Positions 8,135 through 16,639 of a DNA stretch of 64,000 nt are shown piece by piece. Under the pieces are notes generated by a model. That model made no database searches and was not told where the DNA came from. It worked only from the letters and a program-made list of their open reading frames with translations. The position numbers and the translations under genes were made by a program. Origin of the DNA: Fusobacterium sp. IOR10 (GTDB lineage: Bacteria; Fusobacteriota; Fusobacteriia; Fusobacteriales; Fusobacteriaceae); NCBI RefSeq assembly GCF_010367435.1, contig NZ_WJWY01000010.1:1-64000 (forward strand), given 5' to 3'. How positions within the stretch are numbered: position 1 is the first letter of the stretch; each line of letters starts with the position of its first letter.

Positions 8135-9013
8135 TCAATTAATATTTAAATTTTTAAGTACTGTTGGTTTCTTTATTAATTCTTGATATATTTTTGTAGT
8201 TTCTAAATTTCTATGTCCCATAAGTTCCTTTAAATAATTTATATTCATCCCGTGAGACAACATATATGCACCAAATGTATGTCTAAATATGAAAGGGTTT
8301 ACTTCTTTTTTTATTCCCGCTTTTTTCCCATATCTAACTAATAATCTCCTTAGAGATCTATCACTTAGTCTTGTTCCTGCCCCATTAACAAAAATTATAT
8401 TTTTTGTATATTTCTCATTATATTTTAATTTTTTAGCCTCTATATATAATTCTAAATATTTTTTTGCTGTTTCACTAAAGAAAACTACCCTGATTCTTTT
8501 TCCATTTTTTACAACAGCCTCTCGTTTTTCTAAATCTATCCCTCCTTCACTTAACATTATTAATTCCATTGGAGTTATTCCAGAAGAAAACAAAAATTCT
8601 AGTATTAATCTATCTCTAATCCCATTACATTTTGATGTATCAATTATCTCTCTTAGTTTTTTTATTTCATCCATTGATAAAATCTCTGGAATTTCAACTT
8701 GAAAACTAGGGGCCACTATTAGTTCTGCTAAACTTTTATCAATTATATTATTATCTTTTAAATATCTAAAAAATACTCTAATTGAAGATATTTTTCTACT
8801 CATACTTCTCTTTGATATTCTATTTTTTTGCAGTCTTACTATAAATCCTCTCAAATCAACTGAATTTATATCTTTAAAATTTTCAATCATATTATCTTTT
8901 AAATATTCTTCCAACTGCTCTAAATCTTTTTTCAAGGATTTTATTGTGTTTTCACTTTTATTTTCCGTGAATTCTGAATAAAATAAAAAATTCTTTATGA
9001 TTTTTTGAAACAC
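8135..9013 (-). CDS. XerC/D-like tyrosine recombinase with missing catalytic residues
   Basis: 292 residues with the two-domain Xer layout: SAM-like N-terminal core-binding domain (about 1-90) and C-terminal catalytic domain (about 110-290). Aligned by eye to E. coli XerD, the Lys (KNGKRIR), second Arg (244), His (GHRN, 267) and Tyr nucleophile (276) are kept. The first catalytic Arg, normally in GLRVSEL, is Thr in SGITPMEL (about 145-151). The His of the HxxR box is Phe in NPFIFRHTF (241). It sits between trmFO and hslV, the usual place of xerC/codV in Firmicutes-like operons, so descent from XerC is likely. Strand-cleavage activity is doubtful. Confidence 0.85.
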   Translation of the reverse strand: MFQKIIKNFLFYSEFTENKSENTIKSLKKDLEQLEEYLKDNMIENFKDINSVDLRGFIVRLQKNRISKRSMSRKISSIRVFFRYLKDNNIIDKSLAELIVAPSFQVEIPEILSMDEIKKLREIIDTSKCNGIRDRLILEFLFSSGITPMELIMLSEGGIDLEKREAVVKNGKRIRVVFFSETAKKYLELYIEAKKLKYNEKYTKNIIFVNGAGTRLSDRSLRRLLVRYGKKAGIKKEVNPFIFRHTFGAYMLSHGMNINYLKELMGHRNLETTKIYQELIKKPTVLKNLNIN

Positions 9014-9035
9014 AATTTTCCCTCCATTTTACTTT

Positions 9036-10346
9036 TTAATTTATTTCTTTAATTTTTTCATCTAGATATTCCAATGCTATCTTGGCAACCTTATGATATC
9101 TTTCTCTTTTATCTCTGATTCTTTTTCCTTCTAGATCTCTTATTATACCAAAATTAGGCCCCATTGGTTGGAAATTCTTCTTTTCCTCAGTTATATATTT
9201 TATAATTGAACCTATACCAGTTAAATCCTCTAGTATAAATTCTTCTTTTCCCATAATTTTATTATATATATTAATCCCAGCCATTAAACCTGTGGCCATT
9301 GCACAAACATAACCTTCTCCCCCTGTTATTTGTCCTGCAAAATAAATATTTTCATTATTTTTTAAATTTAAACTCCCTTTTAATAATTTAGTAGAATCAA
9401 TAAATGTATTTCTATGCATTACACCATATCTCACAAATTCTGCATTTTCTAAACCTGGAATCATTGAGAAAACTCTTTTTTGTTCCCCCCATTTTAAATT
9501 AGTTTGAAATCCAACTAAATTATATAATCTTCCCTCTTTATCATCTTGTCTAAGTTGAACCACTGCATGATCCCTAGAATTTGTTCTTGGATTAGTCAAC
9601 CCCTTTGGTTTTAAAGGTCCATATAATAAAGTCCTTATTCCCCTAGTTGCTATTCTTTCAACTGGCATACAACCTTCAAATAATTTTTCCTCTTCAAATT
9701 TTTTAAGTGGAGCTCTTTCTGCATTGATTAAATTTTCATAAAATTTATTATATTCTTCTTCATTCATGGGACAGTTTATATACTCTCCATCTCCTTTGTC
9801 ATAACGAGATTGAAAATATACTTTATCTAAATTTATTGATGCTAATGTTACAATTGGAGCTGCTGCGTCATAAAAATATAACTGTTCCCCATGAGTTAAT
9901 TCTTTTATATTTTCTGATAAAGCTTCTGAAGTTAAGGGCCCACTGGCAACTAAAACTATTTTATCCTTAGGAATTTCCTTTAATTCTTCATTTATTATTT
10001 CTATATTTTCATGATGCTTTAATATGTTAGTTATTTTTTCAGAAAAAAGATTTCTATCAACTGCTAGAGCTTGTCCTGCAGGGACTTTAAATTCATCAGC
10101 TATTCTCGTGTTAAGTGAACCTAAACGTCTCAATTCCTCCTTCATAAGCCCTGAGGCATTTCCTAAATGATCTCCCCCTAAAGAATTGCTACAAACTAGT
10201 TCTGAAAAATATTCTGTTTTATGGGCCTCTGTACTAATTTTTGGTCTCATTTCATATAACTTAACTTTTATTCCTCTTTCTGCAAGTTGATATGCTGCTT
10301 CACTACCTGCTAAACCAGCACCTATAACAATTACTTCCTTTCTCAT
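9036..10346 (-). CDS. trmFO: tRNA (uracil-54-C5)-methyltransferase, folate/FAD-dependent TrmFO
   Basis: 436-residue flavoenzyme that makes ribothymidine at U54 of tRNA using methylene-tetrahydrofolate. GAGLAGSEAAYQLAERG at residues 8-24 is the FAD fold, CSNSLGGD near 53 and CMPVERIATRG near 225 are TrmFO signatures, and the FAGQITGGEGYVCAMATG stretch near 335 is the C-terminal flavin motif. First gene of the operon running down to 4523; a GAGGAG site precedes the ATG. The xerC-like gene follows by 22 bp. Confidence 0.96.
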   Translation of the reverse strand: MRKEVIVIGAGLAGSEAAYQLAERGIKVKLYEMRPKISTEAHKTEYFSELVCSNSLGGDHLGNASGLMKEELRRLGSLNTRIADEFKVPAGQALAVDRNLFSEKITNILKHHENIEIINEELKEIPKDKIVLVASGPLTSEALSENIKELTHGEQLYFYDAAAPIVTLASINLDKVYFQSRYDKGDGEYINCPMNEEEYNKFYENLINAERAPLKKFEEEKLFEGCMPVERIATRGIRTLLYGPLKPKGLTNPRTNSRDHAVVQLRQDDKEGRLYNLVGFQTNLKWGEQKRVFSMIPGLENAEFVRYGVMHRNTFIDSTKLLKGSLNLKNNENIYFAGQITGGEGYVCAMATGLMAGINIYNKIMGKEEFILEDLTGIGSIIKYITEEKKNFQPMGPNFGIIRDLEGKRIRDKRERYHKVAKIALEYLDEKIKEIN

Positions 10347-10412
10347 TTACATCTTTCTCCTCTATAATATTTATTTTTGTTTTTACAAATAATTATACTA
10401 CATTTTATATAT

Positions 10413-10434
10413 AATTTCCATATTATCGGAAATT
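10413..10434. repeat. Inverted repeat in the trmFO/10570 intergenic region
   Basis: AATTTCC (10413-10419) and GGAAATT (10428-10434) form a 7-bp inverted repeat with an 8-base spacer, upstream of a TATAAT-like box for trmFO on the minus strand. Possible operator; no regulator is identifiable. Confidence 0.35.
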
Positions 10435-10472
10435 ATTTAAATGAAAGCTCTCCTGTGATTTATTTAATTATA

Positions 10473-10501
10473 TTGATTTTAATCATTAACTATGGTATAA
10501 T
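10473..10501 (+). promoter_or_regulatory. Promoter of the unknown gene at 10570
   Basis: TTGATT (10473-10478), 17-base spacer, TATAAT (10496-10501). Confidence 0.7.
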
Positions 10502-10569
10502 TACTAACATTTCATATGTCAATTAATTTATAATTATTGTATATATTTTTATTTTAAAGAGGTGAAAAA

Positions 10570-10983
10570 TTGGAAGTTATTAGTAAAAATAAACCTAAGG
10601 GAAAAGAATTTGCAGTTATAAAAGCAAAAAGAAAACAAACTAAAATTTTAGAAGAGAAAGCAATTAAACAAAGAACTGAAAATAAAAGAGTTAACTCTGA
10701 AAAAAGAAAATTCAAAAATCTTGAAAATGAATATCAAGATAAATGCAGAGCTATTGAAATTGTTGGTTTTAGAAGAGGAATGCTCCTTATTAAAATTGGA
10801 GACAAGGTTGAAAAAAGAGCTTTACTTTATGATGATCGTAAAGTAAATAAAAGAAATCTTGAAAAAGAAATCCTTAACTTCTTCATTAAGCTTTTTGGAG
10901 ATGATTTTCCCATTAGAAAACTTAAAAACTTTAAAGAAAAAAGAGAAGAACTTGTTTTTTCCTTTGAAGAATTATTCAACTAA
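10570..10983 (+). CDS. Hypothetical basic protein, 137 aa
   Basis: Single-gene transcript with its own promoter and terminator. The start is TTG, five bases after GAGGTG; no in-frame ATG lies nearby. The first 50 residues are very rich in Lys, Arg and Glu and look helical or disordered. Residues 58-135 look like a small folded domain (CRAIEIVGFRRGMLLIKIG, then FFIKLFGDDFPIRKL). No signal peptide or membrane helix. I do not recognise the family; the charge suggests nucleic-acid or ribosome binding, but that is a guess. Confidence 0.75.
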   Translation: MEVISKNKPKGKEFAVIKAKRKQTKILEEKAIKQRTENKRVNSEKRKFKNLENEYQDKCRAIEIVGFRRGMLLIKIGDKVEKRALLYDDRKVNKRNLEKEILNFFIKLFGDDFPIRKLKNFKEKREELVFSFEELFN

Positions 10984-10989
10984 AGAAAA

Positions 10990-11023
10990 AAAGACTAAAG
11001 ATTATACTTTAGTCTTTTTTATT
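10990..11023. terminator. Bidirectional terminator between the 10570 gene and yqhQ
   Basis: AAAGACTAAAG and CTTTAGTCTTT pair around a 6-base loop, with T-runs on both sides, so it can end both converging transcripts. Confidence 0.85.
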
Positions 11024-11026
11024 ATA

Positions 11027-11935
11027 CTAAAAAACTTCCCTTGCGTTTGTTACTTCCTTATCTAAAGCTACTTTTAATGCAACTATTGCAACTTCCAATT
11101 GTTTTTCATCTGGTTCTTTTGTTGTTAATTTTTGAAGATATAAACCTGGAAGAGCTAATGATTTTATAATTTTATTGTCCAAATGATTACTTGTAAATCT
11201 TTGGAATTCATATGATAATCCTGCTATTAAAGGCATTAAGAAAACTCTTAACAAAACTTTAAGAGATATTTTCCCTATAAATGTTGTTGGTATTGGCAAT
11301 AAATAGTCTATACTACTGAAAACTATTATTGCAATTAACATTACTGTTAATAAAAAACTAGTTCCACATCTTGGATGTAGTGTTGTAAATTCCTTAGCAT
11401 TTTCTGGAGTCAATTCTAACTCATTTTCGTAAGTATAAATTGTTTTATGCTCTGCTCCATGATACTCAAACACTCTTTTTACATCCTTAGAAAATGAAAT
11501 TATCCATACATATAATAAAAAGAATACTAATCTTAAAACTCCTTCAAGTATATTTGAATAACCTCTACTTGATTTAAAAACAAAACTTCCTAACAAAGAC
11601 GGTAAAACTATAAATAATAATATACCTAGTCCTAAGGATACAATAGTTGTCAGTATTGCATCTCTATTTGTCATTTGTTCTTCTTCATTTTCTTCACTTT
11701 CATTAGCTGAAAATGTTAATTCCTTAATTCCAGTTACAAGGGAATCAAATAAAACTACAACTCCTCTAATAAAAGGAATTTTAGCTAATTTTTTTCTATT
11801 TTCTGAAAAATGAGTTTTTTTATAAACTATTTCCCCACTTGTTTTTCGAACTGCTGTTGCAAGCAAGGAACCATTTCTCATCATAACACCTTCTATAACA
11901 GCTTGCCCCCCTACATTAGAACATTTATTTTTCAT
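11027..11935 (-). CDS. yqhQ: DUF1385 membrane protein (YqhQ-like)
   Basis: 302-residue integral membrane protein of the DUF1385 family, function not established. The N-terminal VGGQAVIEGVMMR (8-20) and the EYHGAEHKTIYTYE plus LHPRCGTSFLL segments (about 157-195) are hallmarks; conserved His, Glu and Cys suggest metal binding. Several membrane helices follow (about 95-150 and 190-245). It overlaps the end of the SpoIIE-type phosphatase gene by 11 bp, so the two are translationally coupled. It is last in the rapZ-uvrC operon. Confidence 0.9.
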   Translation of the reverse strand: MKNKCSNVGGQAVIEGVMMRNGSLLATAVRKTSGEIVYKKTHFSENRKKLAKIPFIRGVVVLFDSLVTGIKELTFSANESEENEEEQMTNRDAILTTIVSLGLGILLFIVLPSLLGSFVFKSSRGYSNILEGVLRLVFFLLYVWIISFSKDVKRVFEYHGAEHKTIYTYENELELTPENAKEFTTLHPRCGTSFLLTVMLIAIIVFSSIDYLLPIPTTFIGKISLKVLLRVFLMPLIAGLSYEFQRFTSNHLDNKIIKSLALPGLYLQKLTTKEPDEKQLEVAIVALKVALDKEVTNAREVF

Positions 11936-13463
11936 CTATCTCCCCTTTATTTTCTTCTGTATTCTTTATTACTACAAAAGTTATGTCATCAACCTGTTGA
12001 TAACCTTTACAAAATATTTCAATTTCATTTAATATATTTTTCTTTATAACTTCAACATCATTATTTTTATTGTTATAGACAACTTCTTTCAACCTATCAA
12101 ATCCAAATAATTCTTTGTTAGGATTCTCTGCCTCTGTTATACCATCTGTATAATAAATAACTATATCTCCCTTATCTAATTTTAATTCCCCTTGTCTATA
12201 ATTGTATTCAGATAAAAATCCTATAGCTACTCCCTTTACTGTTATAAACTCAACTTTATCCTTTTTAGCCTTGTATACAATAAGAGGTGTATGTCCAGCA
12301 TTTGAATAAGTTAATATTTTTGTTCTATAGTTGAAGTTTGTATGCATCATTGTTATAAACATATCCTCTGTTATATCTGGATAAATGATGCTGTTTAATT
12401 TTTTCATATTTTTAGATGGATTTATATGTTGAATTTCTAAAGTTTTCAATATGGATCTTCCCAAGGCCATTAAAAATGCTGCTGGAACACCTTTCCCACT
12501 AACATCTGCAATTGTTATTGAAAAATTCTCTTCATCTAAAACATTATAATCATAATAGTCTCCTCCAACTTCCTTTGCAGGATTGAAATAATTTGCTATT
12601 CTAAGACCATATATTTCTTTGATATTTTTAGGTATTATTTTTTGTTGAATTCTAGCTGCAACTTCTAATTCTTGAGAAATTCTTTCTTTAATTCTTAAAT
12701 CTGCATAAATTTTAGCATTATTAATAGCTATTGCAACTTGAATAGTTAAAGCTGAAATTGTTTCTTCATCACTATCTGTAAACTTGTTTTTATCCTCTAT
12801 TATAAAAATAACACCAAATTCTTTTCCTTTAACTAAAAGGGGAGAAGTTATTACAATTTCATCCTTTTCCAAAGCAAATCCTTTTTTCAAATCCTCATAT
12901 ATTTTTTTATAATCTTGATATGTAAATTTATTTAATATATCCTCTGAATAAGAAATTTCACCTTTAAAATTAATACTACCTCTTATTTGTTTGTTGGTTA
13001 ATTTTCCATTTTCCCATAGATATAAGGAAACTTTCTTTGCCCCTGTTAGTACAAAATAAGCATCTAAAATTATATTTATAATATGCTCTAATTCTATTAT
13101 TGAAAGCACTGTTCTTGATAGGGCATTTATATTGGAAAGATTTGTTACTCTTGTTTCTAGTATTTGATTACTATATTCTAATTTTTTAGATTTTTCAAAC
13201 AAAGAATTATATGTAACTTCCAATTCTTTTCTATATTCCCTAAGCTCTTCTAGGGAATTATCCAACTCTAAGTCTTGCTTGATAATTTTCTTCAAAGTTT
13301 CTATGTACTGTTCCTTTAATTCTTGTGGTATTTTTTCATAGAATTTTTTATCTTTTAAACTTTTTAAAATTTTTTCAATTGTAATAATACTTTCCTTCTC
13401 TTGATTTTTCAAAAGAAAAATAAATATCCCAATTAAAATTAATATAGTTAAGTATATTGCCAT
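11925..13463 (-). CDS. GAF domain / SpoIIE-type PP2C serine phosphatase (RsbU-like)
   Basis: 512 residues: a membrane anchor (about 1-20), a coiled-coil stretch (about 60-110), a GAF-like sensor domain (about 115-250), then a PPM/SpoIIE phosphatase domain (about 270-505). Phosphatase metal ligands are visible in GGDYYDY and in ADVSGKGVPAAFLMALGRS, and YYTDGITEA is present near the C-terminus. Such proteins normally dephosphorylate anti-sigma-factor antagonists. No RsbV/RsbW pair is visible here, so the partner is unknown. It follows uvrC by 54 bp. Confidence 0.85.
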   Translation of the reverse strand: MAIYLTILILIGIFIFLLKNQEKESIITIEKILKSLKDKKFYEKIPQELKEQYIETLKKIIKQDLELDNSLEELREYRKELEVTYNSLFEKSKKLEYSNQILETRVTNLSNINALSRTVLSIIELEHIINIILDAYFVLTGAKKVSLYLWENGKLTNKQIRGSINFKGEISYSEDILNKFTYQDYKKIYEDLKKGFALEKDEIVITSPLLVKGKEFGVIFIIEDKNKFTDSDEETISALTIQVAIAINNAKIYADLRIKERISQELEVAARIQQKIIPKNIKEIYGLRIANYFNPAKEVGGDYYDYNVLDEENFSITIADVSGKGVPAAFLMALGRSILKTLEIQHINPSKNMKKLNSIIYPDITEDMFITMMHTNFNYRTKILTYSNAGHTPLIVYKAKKDKVEFITVKGVAIGFLSEYNYRQGELKLDKGDIVIYYTDGITEAENPNKELFGFDRLKEVVYNNKNNDVEVIKKNILNEIEIFCKGYQQVDDITFVVIKNTEENKGEIDEK

Positions 13464-13517
13464 TAAAGCCCTCCAAATTCAATTTTATAACCTTAGAGTA
13501 TATTATATCAAATATTT

Positions 13518-15302
13518 CTAATTATTATCTGTATTTTTTAATTTTTCAATTATTTTTTCTGCAATCTTCAAAGGGATTATTTTAGATATCTCTTCCACAC
13601 TGGAATTTCTTATTCCCTCCACAGAACCAAAATACCTTAATAATTTATTTCTTCTTTTTTCCCCTATTCCCTCAATATCATCTAATTCACTTTTTATAAT
13701 TCTTTTTTTTCTAAGTTTTCTATGATAAGTAATTCCAAATCTATGTGCTTCATCACGGGCTCTTATTAAAATTTTTAAAGTTTCATCTGATTGGGAAAAC
13801 TTATATGGTTCCTTTTCCTTATACTTATAAATTAATTCTTCCTTTTTAGCAATACTTAATAAATCAGAAATATTATCCCTACCTATTGACTCTAATATTT
13901 GTCCAACTGAATTTATTTGACCTAATCCCCCATCAATTAATATTATATCTGGAAAATCCTCTTTTTTTAGTTTAGAATATCTTCTTTCTATAACCTCTTT
14001 CATCATTTGAAAATCATCAGGTGTGTCTTTGGAATTAATTTTATATTTCCTATAATCTTTTTTTGAAGCCCTTCCTTCAATTGAAACACTCATTGAAGCA
14101 ACTGCATCCTTTCCTTGGATATTGGAAATATCAAAACATTCTATTTTTCTAGGATACCTCTTTAAATTTAGTCCATTATATAGTTTTGACATTGATTCTT
14201 CTATAATATTTTTTTTATTATAGAAACTAATTATATCTTTATTTAAATTTAAATAGGCCATATTAAGAATACTTTTTCTTCTTCCTCCCCTTAATGGAAA
14301 ATTCAATTGAATTTTTTTACCTTTTTTTATTCTAAGCCATTCCTCTAATAAAGCTTGATTTTCTTTATATTCATATTGAAAAACAATACTATTTGGTATT
14401 GGATGATTTGTATAAAAACCCCTAACAACATTTTGAAATATATTACTTTCTATTTTTCCATTTAAACTTAGGGTTATGGAATTTTTTCCTAAAATTTTAC
14501 CTTCCCTCATATTTAATATACAAATAAATATTCTACTTCCATCCTTTGCCATACAAAATACATCTTCATCTATTCCCTTTCCATACTGGGAAACTTGATT
14601 ATTAACTGTTTCTTCTATTTCTTTCTTTTGTTCTCTATATACTATTGCCTTTTCAAATTCCATATTTTCAGCTGATAATTTCATAAGAGTATCTAACTCT
14701 TTTATTATTTTTTTTCCCTTCCCATTTAAAATTTCCTTTGAAAAATTAACTTTTTCATTATATTCTTTTTCTATATCTTTAAAAACACAAGGACCACTAC
14801 AAAATTTCATATAATATTTTAAACAGGGTCTGTTGAATTTTTTATTCATATCCCTATTGCAATCTCTTATTTTAAACAACTTAACCATTGTCTCTTTTAA
14901 TTTCCAAGCTCCATTTGGATAAGGGCCAAAATAATAACCAGTTTTTGGGTTTAATAATTTTGTTGTTCTTATAATTGATATTTTTGGAAATTTTTCCTTG
15001 GAAATTTTTATATATGGATATGTTTTTTCATCCTTTAGTTGAATGTTGTATTTTGGAGAATATTTTTTTATTAAATTATTTTCTAAAATAAAAGCATCCA
15101 CTTCACTGTTACAAATAATTGTCTCTATATCCTCTATATTTCTAACTAAATTTTTAGTTTTTTCATCCTTGTGATCTAAAAAAAAATAGGAATAAACTCT
15201 TTTTTGTAAATTTTTTGCCTTTCCAACATAAATTACCTTATTATTGTTCTTCATTAAATATACTCCTGGTAATTTAGGAATATTATAATTTTTTATTTCC
15301 AA
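13518..15302 (-). CDS. uvrC: Excinuclease ABC subunit C
   Basis: 594 residues, normal UvrC length. It makes both incisions around a lesion in nucleotide excision repair with UvrA and UvrB. The N-terminal GIY-YIG nuclease shows PGVYLMKNNNKVIYVGKAKN (13-32), a UVR motif follows near residue 205, and the RNase H-like nuclease core contains ECFDISNIQG near 380. Tandem HhH motifs close the C-terminus (DDIEGIGEKRRNKLLRYFG). It overlaps rapZ by 10 bp. uvrB is also in this window (51740), but in a different operon. Confidence 0.96.
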   Translation of the reverse strand: MEIKNYNIPKLPGVYLMKNNNKVIYVGKAKNLQKRVYSYFFLDHKDEKTKNLVRNIEDIETIICNSEVDAFILENNLIKKYSPKYNIQLKDEKTYPYIKISKEKFPKISIIRTTKLLNPKTGYYFGPYPNGAWKLKETMVKLFKIRDCNRDMNKKFNRPCLKYYMKFCSGPCVFKDIEKEYNEKVNFSKEILNGKGKKIIKELDTLMKLSAENMEFEKAIVYREQKKEIEETVNNQVSQYGKGIDEDVFCMAKDGSRIFICILNMREGKILGKNSITLSLNGKIESNIFQNVVRGFYTNHPIPNSIVFQYEYKENQALLEEWLRIKKGKKIQLNFPLRGGRRKSILNMAYLNLNKDIISFYNKKNIIEESMSKLYNGLNLKRYPRKIECFDISNIQGKDAVASMSVSIEGRASKKDYRKYKINSKDTPDDFQMMKEVIERRYSKLKKEDFPDIILIDGGLGQINSVGQILESIGRDNISDLLSIAKKEELIYKYKEKEPYKFSQSDETLKILIRARDEAHRFGITYHRKLRKKRIIKSELDDIEGIGEKRRNKLLRYFGSVEGIRNSSVEEISKIIPLKIAEKIIEKLKNTDNN

Positions 15303-16162
15303 TGGTTATTTTCCTCTTCCCTATGACTCACATAAATCTTTCCCACTTTATTATAATCTAAATCTTCGGACAATTTATTTACAAAGGTAACCGATCTATG
15401 CTGCCCACCACTACAACCTATTCCTATAGTCAAATGATGTTTGCTATCTTTAATATATAAAGGTAATAAAAATTTTATCATATCTAATATCTTAGAATAT
15501 AATTCCTTTGATTCTTTAAATTTCATAACATAATCTGAAACCTCTTTATCCTTTCCAGTTTTTTCCCTTAATTCTTCTATATAAAATGGATTCGGTAACA
15601 TTCTAACATCAAAAACTAAATCTGTATCCATTGGAACCCCATATTTAAATCCAAAAGATCTAATATGAATACTAATTTGTTGCTTTTTATTAATTGAACC
15701 CATTTCTCCTATCATACTTGCTAAATCCTTAGCTGACATTTCAGAAGTATCCAAAATAAATGTAGATTTTTCTCTAACATTGGTCATTGCTTTTCTTTCT
15801 TCTTTTATACTTTTTAATAAAGTTGAAGCTCCAAAGGGATGTCTTCTTCTTGTTAAACTATATCTATTTAATATAGTTTTATTTGATGCTGTTAAAAATA
15901 AAATTTCATAGTCAACTGCAATACTTTCTAAGCATTGAAGTAATAATGCAAATTCCTTGTCAGATGAAATAGCTCTATTATCTATTCCCAGTGCTAATTT
16001 ATCTATATTCAGCTCTGTTTCACCCTTCTCTATATTTTGTAAAAGAAAAATTGCAATTCTGCATAAAGTATTGTCCATAGTAAAATAACCCTTGTCCTCC
16101 AAGGCATGTAATGCTATAGTTTTTCCTGCTCCACTTAATCCTGTTACAATCATTACTTTCAT
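15293..16162 (-). CDS. rapZ: RapZ/YvcJ-type nucleotide-binding protein
   Basis: P-loop protein of the RapZ/YvcJ family; in E. coli RapZ directs RNase E to GlmZ, and in Bacillus YvcJ is a GTPase linked to competence. Walker A GLSGAGKT is at residues 7-14 of the ATG start chosen here. The C-terminal GIGCSGGQHRSV motif is present. A GTG start 21 bp upstream exists, but AAGGAG sits 6 bases before the ATG at 16162, which is therefore preferred (289 aa). First gene of the rapZ-uvrC-phosphatase-yqhQ unit. yvcK and whiA, usual partners in Firmicutes, are absent. Confidence 0.92.
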   Translation of the reverse strand: MKVMIVTGLSGAGKTIALHALEDKGYFTMDNTLCRIAIFLLQNIEKGETELNIDKLALGIDNRAISSDKEFALLLQCLESIAVDYEILFLTASNKTILNRYSLTRRRHPFGASTLLKSIKEERKAMTNVREKSTFILDTSEMSAKDLASMIGEMGSINKKQQISIHIRSFGFKYGVPMDTDLVFDVRMLPNPFYIEELREKTGKDKEVSDYVMKFKESKELYSKILDMIKFLLPLYIKDSKHHLTIGIGCSGGQHRSVTFVNKLSEDLDYNKVGKIYVSHREEENNHWK

Positions 16163-16230
16163 TATATACTCCTTATTCACCACATAAATAAAATATATTT
16201 ATTACCTTCATTATACTAAATTTTCAAAGA

Positions 16231-16261
16231 AAAAACCACAGAATAAATTCTGTGGTTTTTT
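16231..16261 (-). terminator. Terminator of the glpA operon
   Basis: AAAAACCACAGAA pairs with TTCTGTGGTTTTT around a 4-base loop. Symmetric T-runs allow action on both strands, but only the minus-strand glp operon ends here. Confidence 0.85.
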
Positions 16262-16294
16262 GGGCGATTGTTTCGTTTATATGTAATTTTATCT

Positions 16295-16639
16295 TTACAT
16301 ATCTCTACATACTACTACATTTACTCCAGTATCTAAAAGATTTTCGATTACAATATCTCCAACCTTAACTGGTGAAACTAGTTCTATTTTATCTAGTTCC
16401 TTCATACATTTAAAATTAAAATCTTTAGGAATAGAACCATCTGTTTTAACTGGAACTCTTTTATAAATTCCACCTTTTATTTTAACAGTTGAAGTAATAA
16501 CTCTTTTTGGAGCTGTTAATTCCTCTTTAGCATATACTTCACCTCTTGGACAGTTGTTTCCAGTCACTTGTAAAGACTCTGTATCAATTGATAGATGACA
16601 TCCTATTGGACAAACTATACAAATCATTTCTTTTTTCAT
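16295..16639 (-). CDS. DUF1667 protein of the anaerobic glycerol-3-phosphate dehydrogenase set
   Basis: 114 residues with Cys 7, 10/14 and 30 in an N-terminal CIVCPIGCHL...NCPRGEVYA pattern that suggests a zinc or iron-sulfur site. DUF1667 genes are typically found next to GlpA-like and GlpB-like flavoproteins in Firmicutes and fusobacteria. The likely role is electron transfer or assembly within a glycerol-3-phosphate dehydrogenase complex, inferred from context. Its ATG overlaps the stop of the upstream gene by one base (TAATG), indicating coupling. Confidence 0.88.
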   Translation of the reverse strand: MKKEMICIVCPIGCHLSIDTESLQVTGNNCPRGEVYAKEELTAPKRVITSTVKIKGGIYKRVPVKTDGSIPKDFNFKCMKELDKIELVSPVKVGDIVIENLLDTGVNVVVCRDM

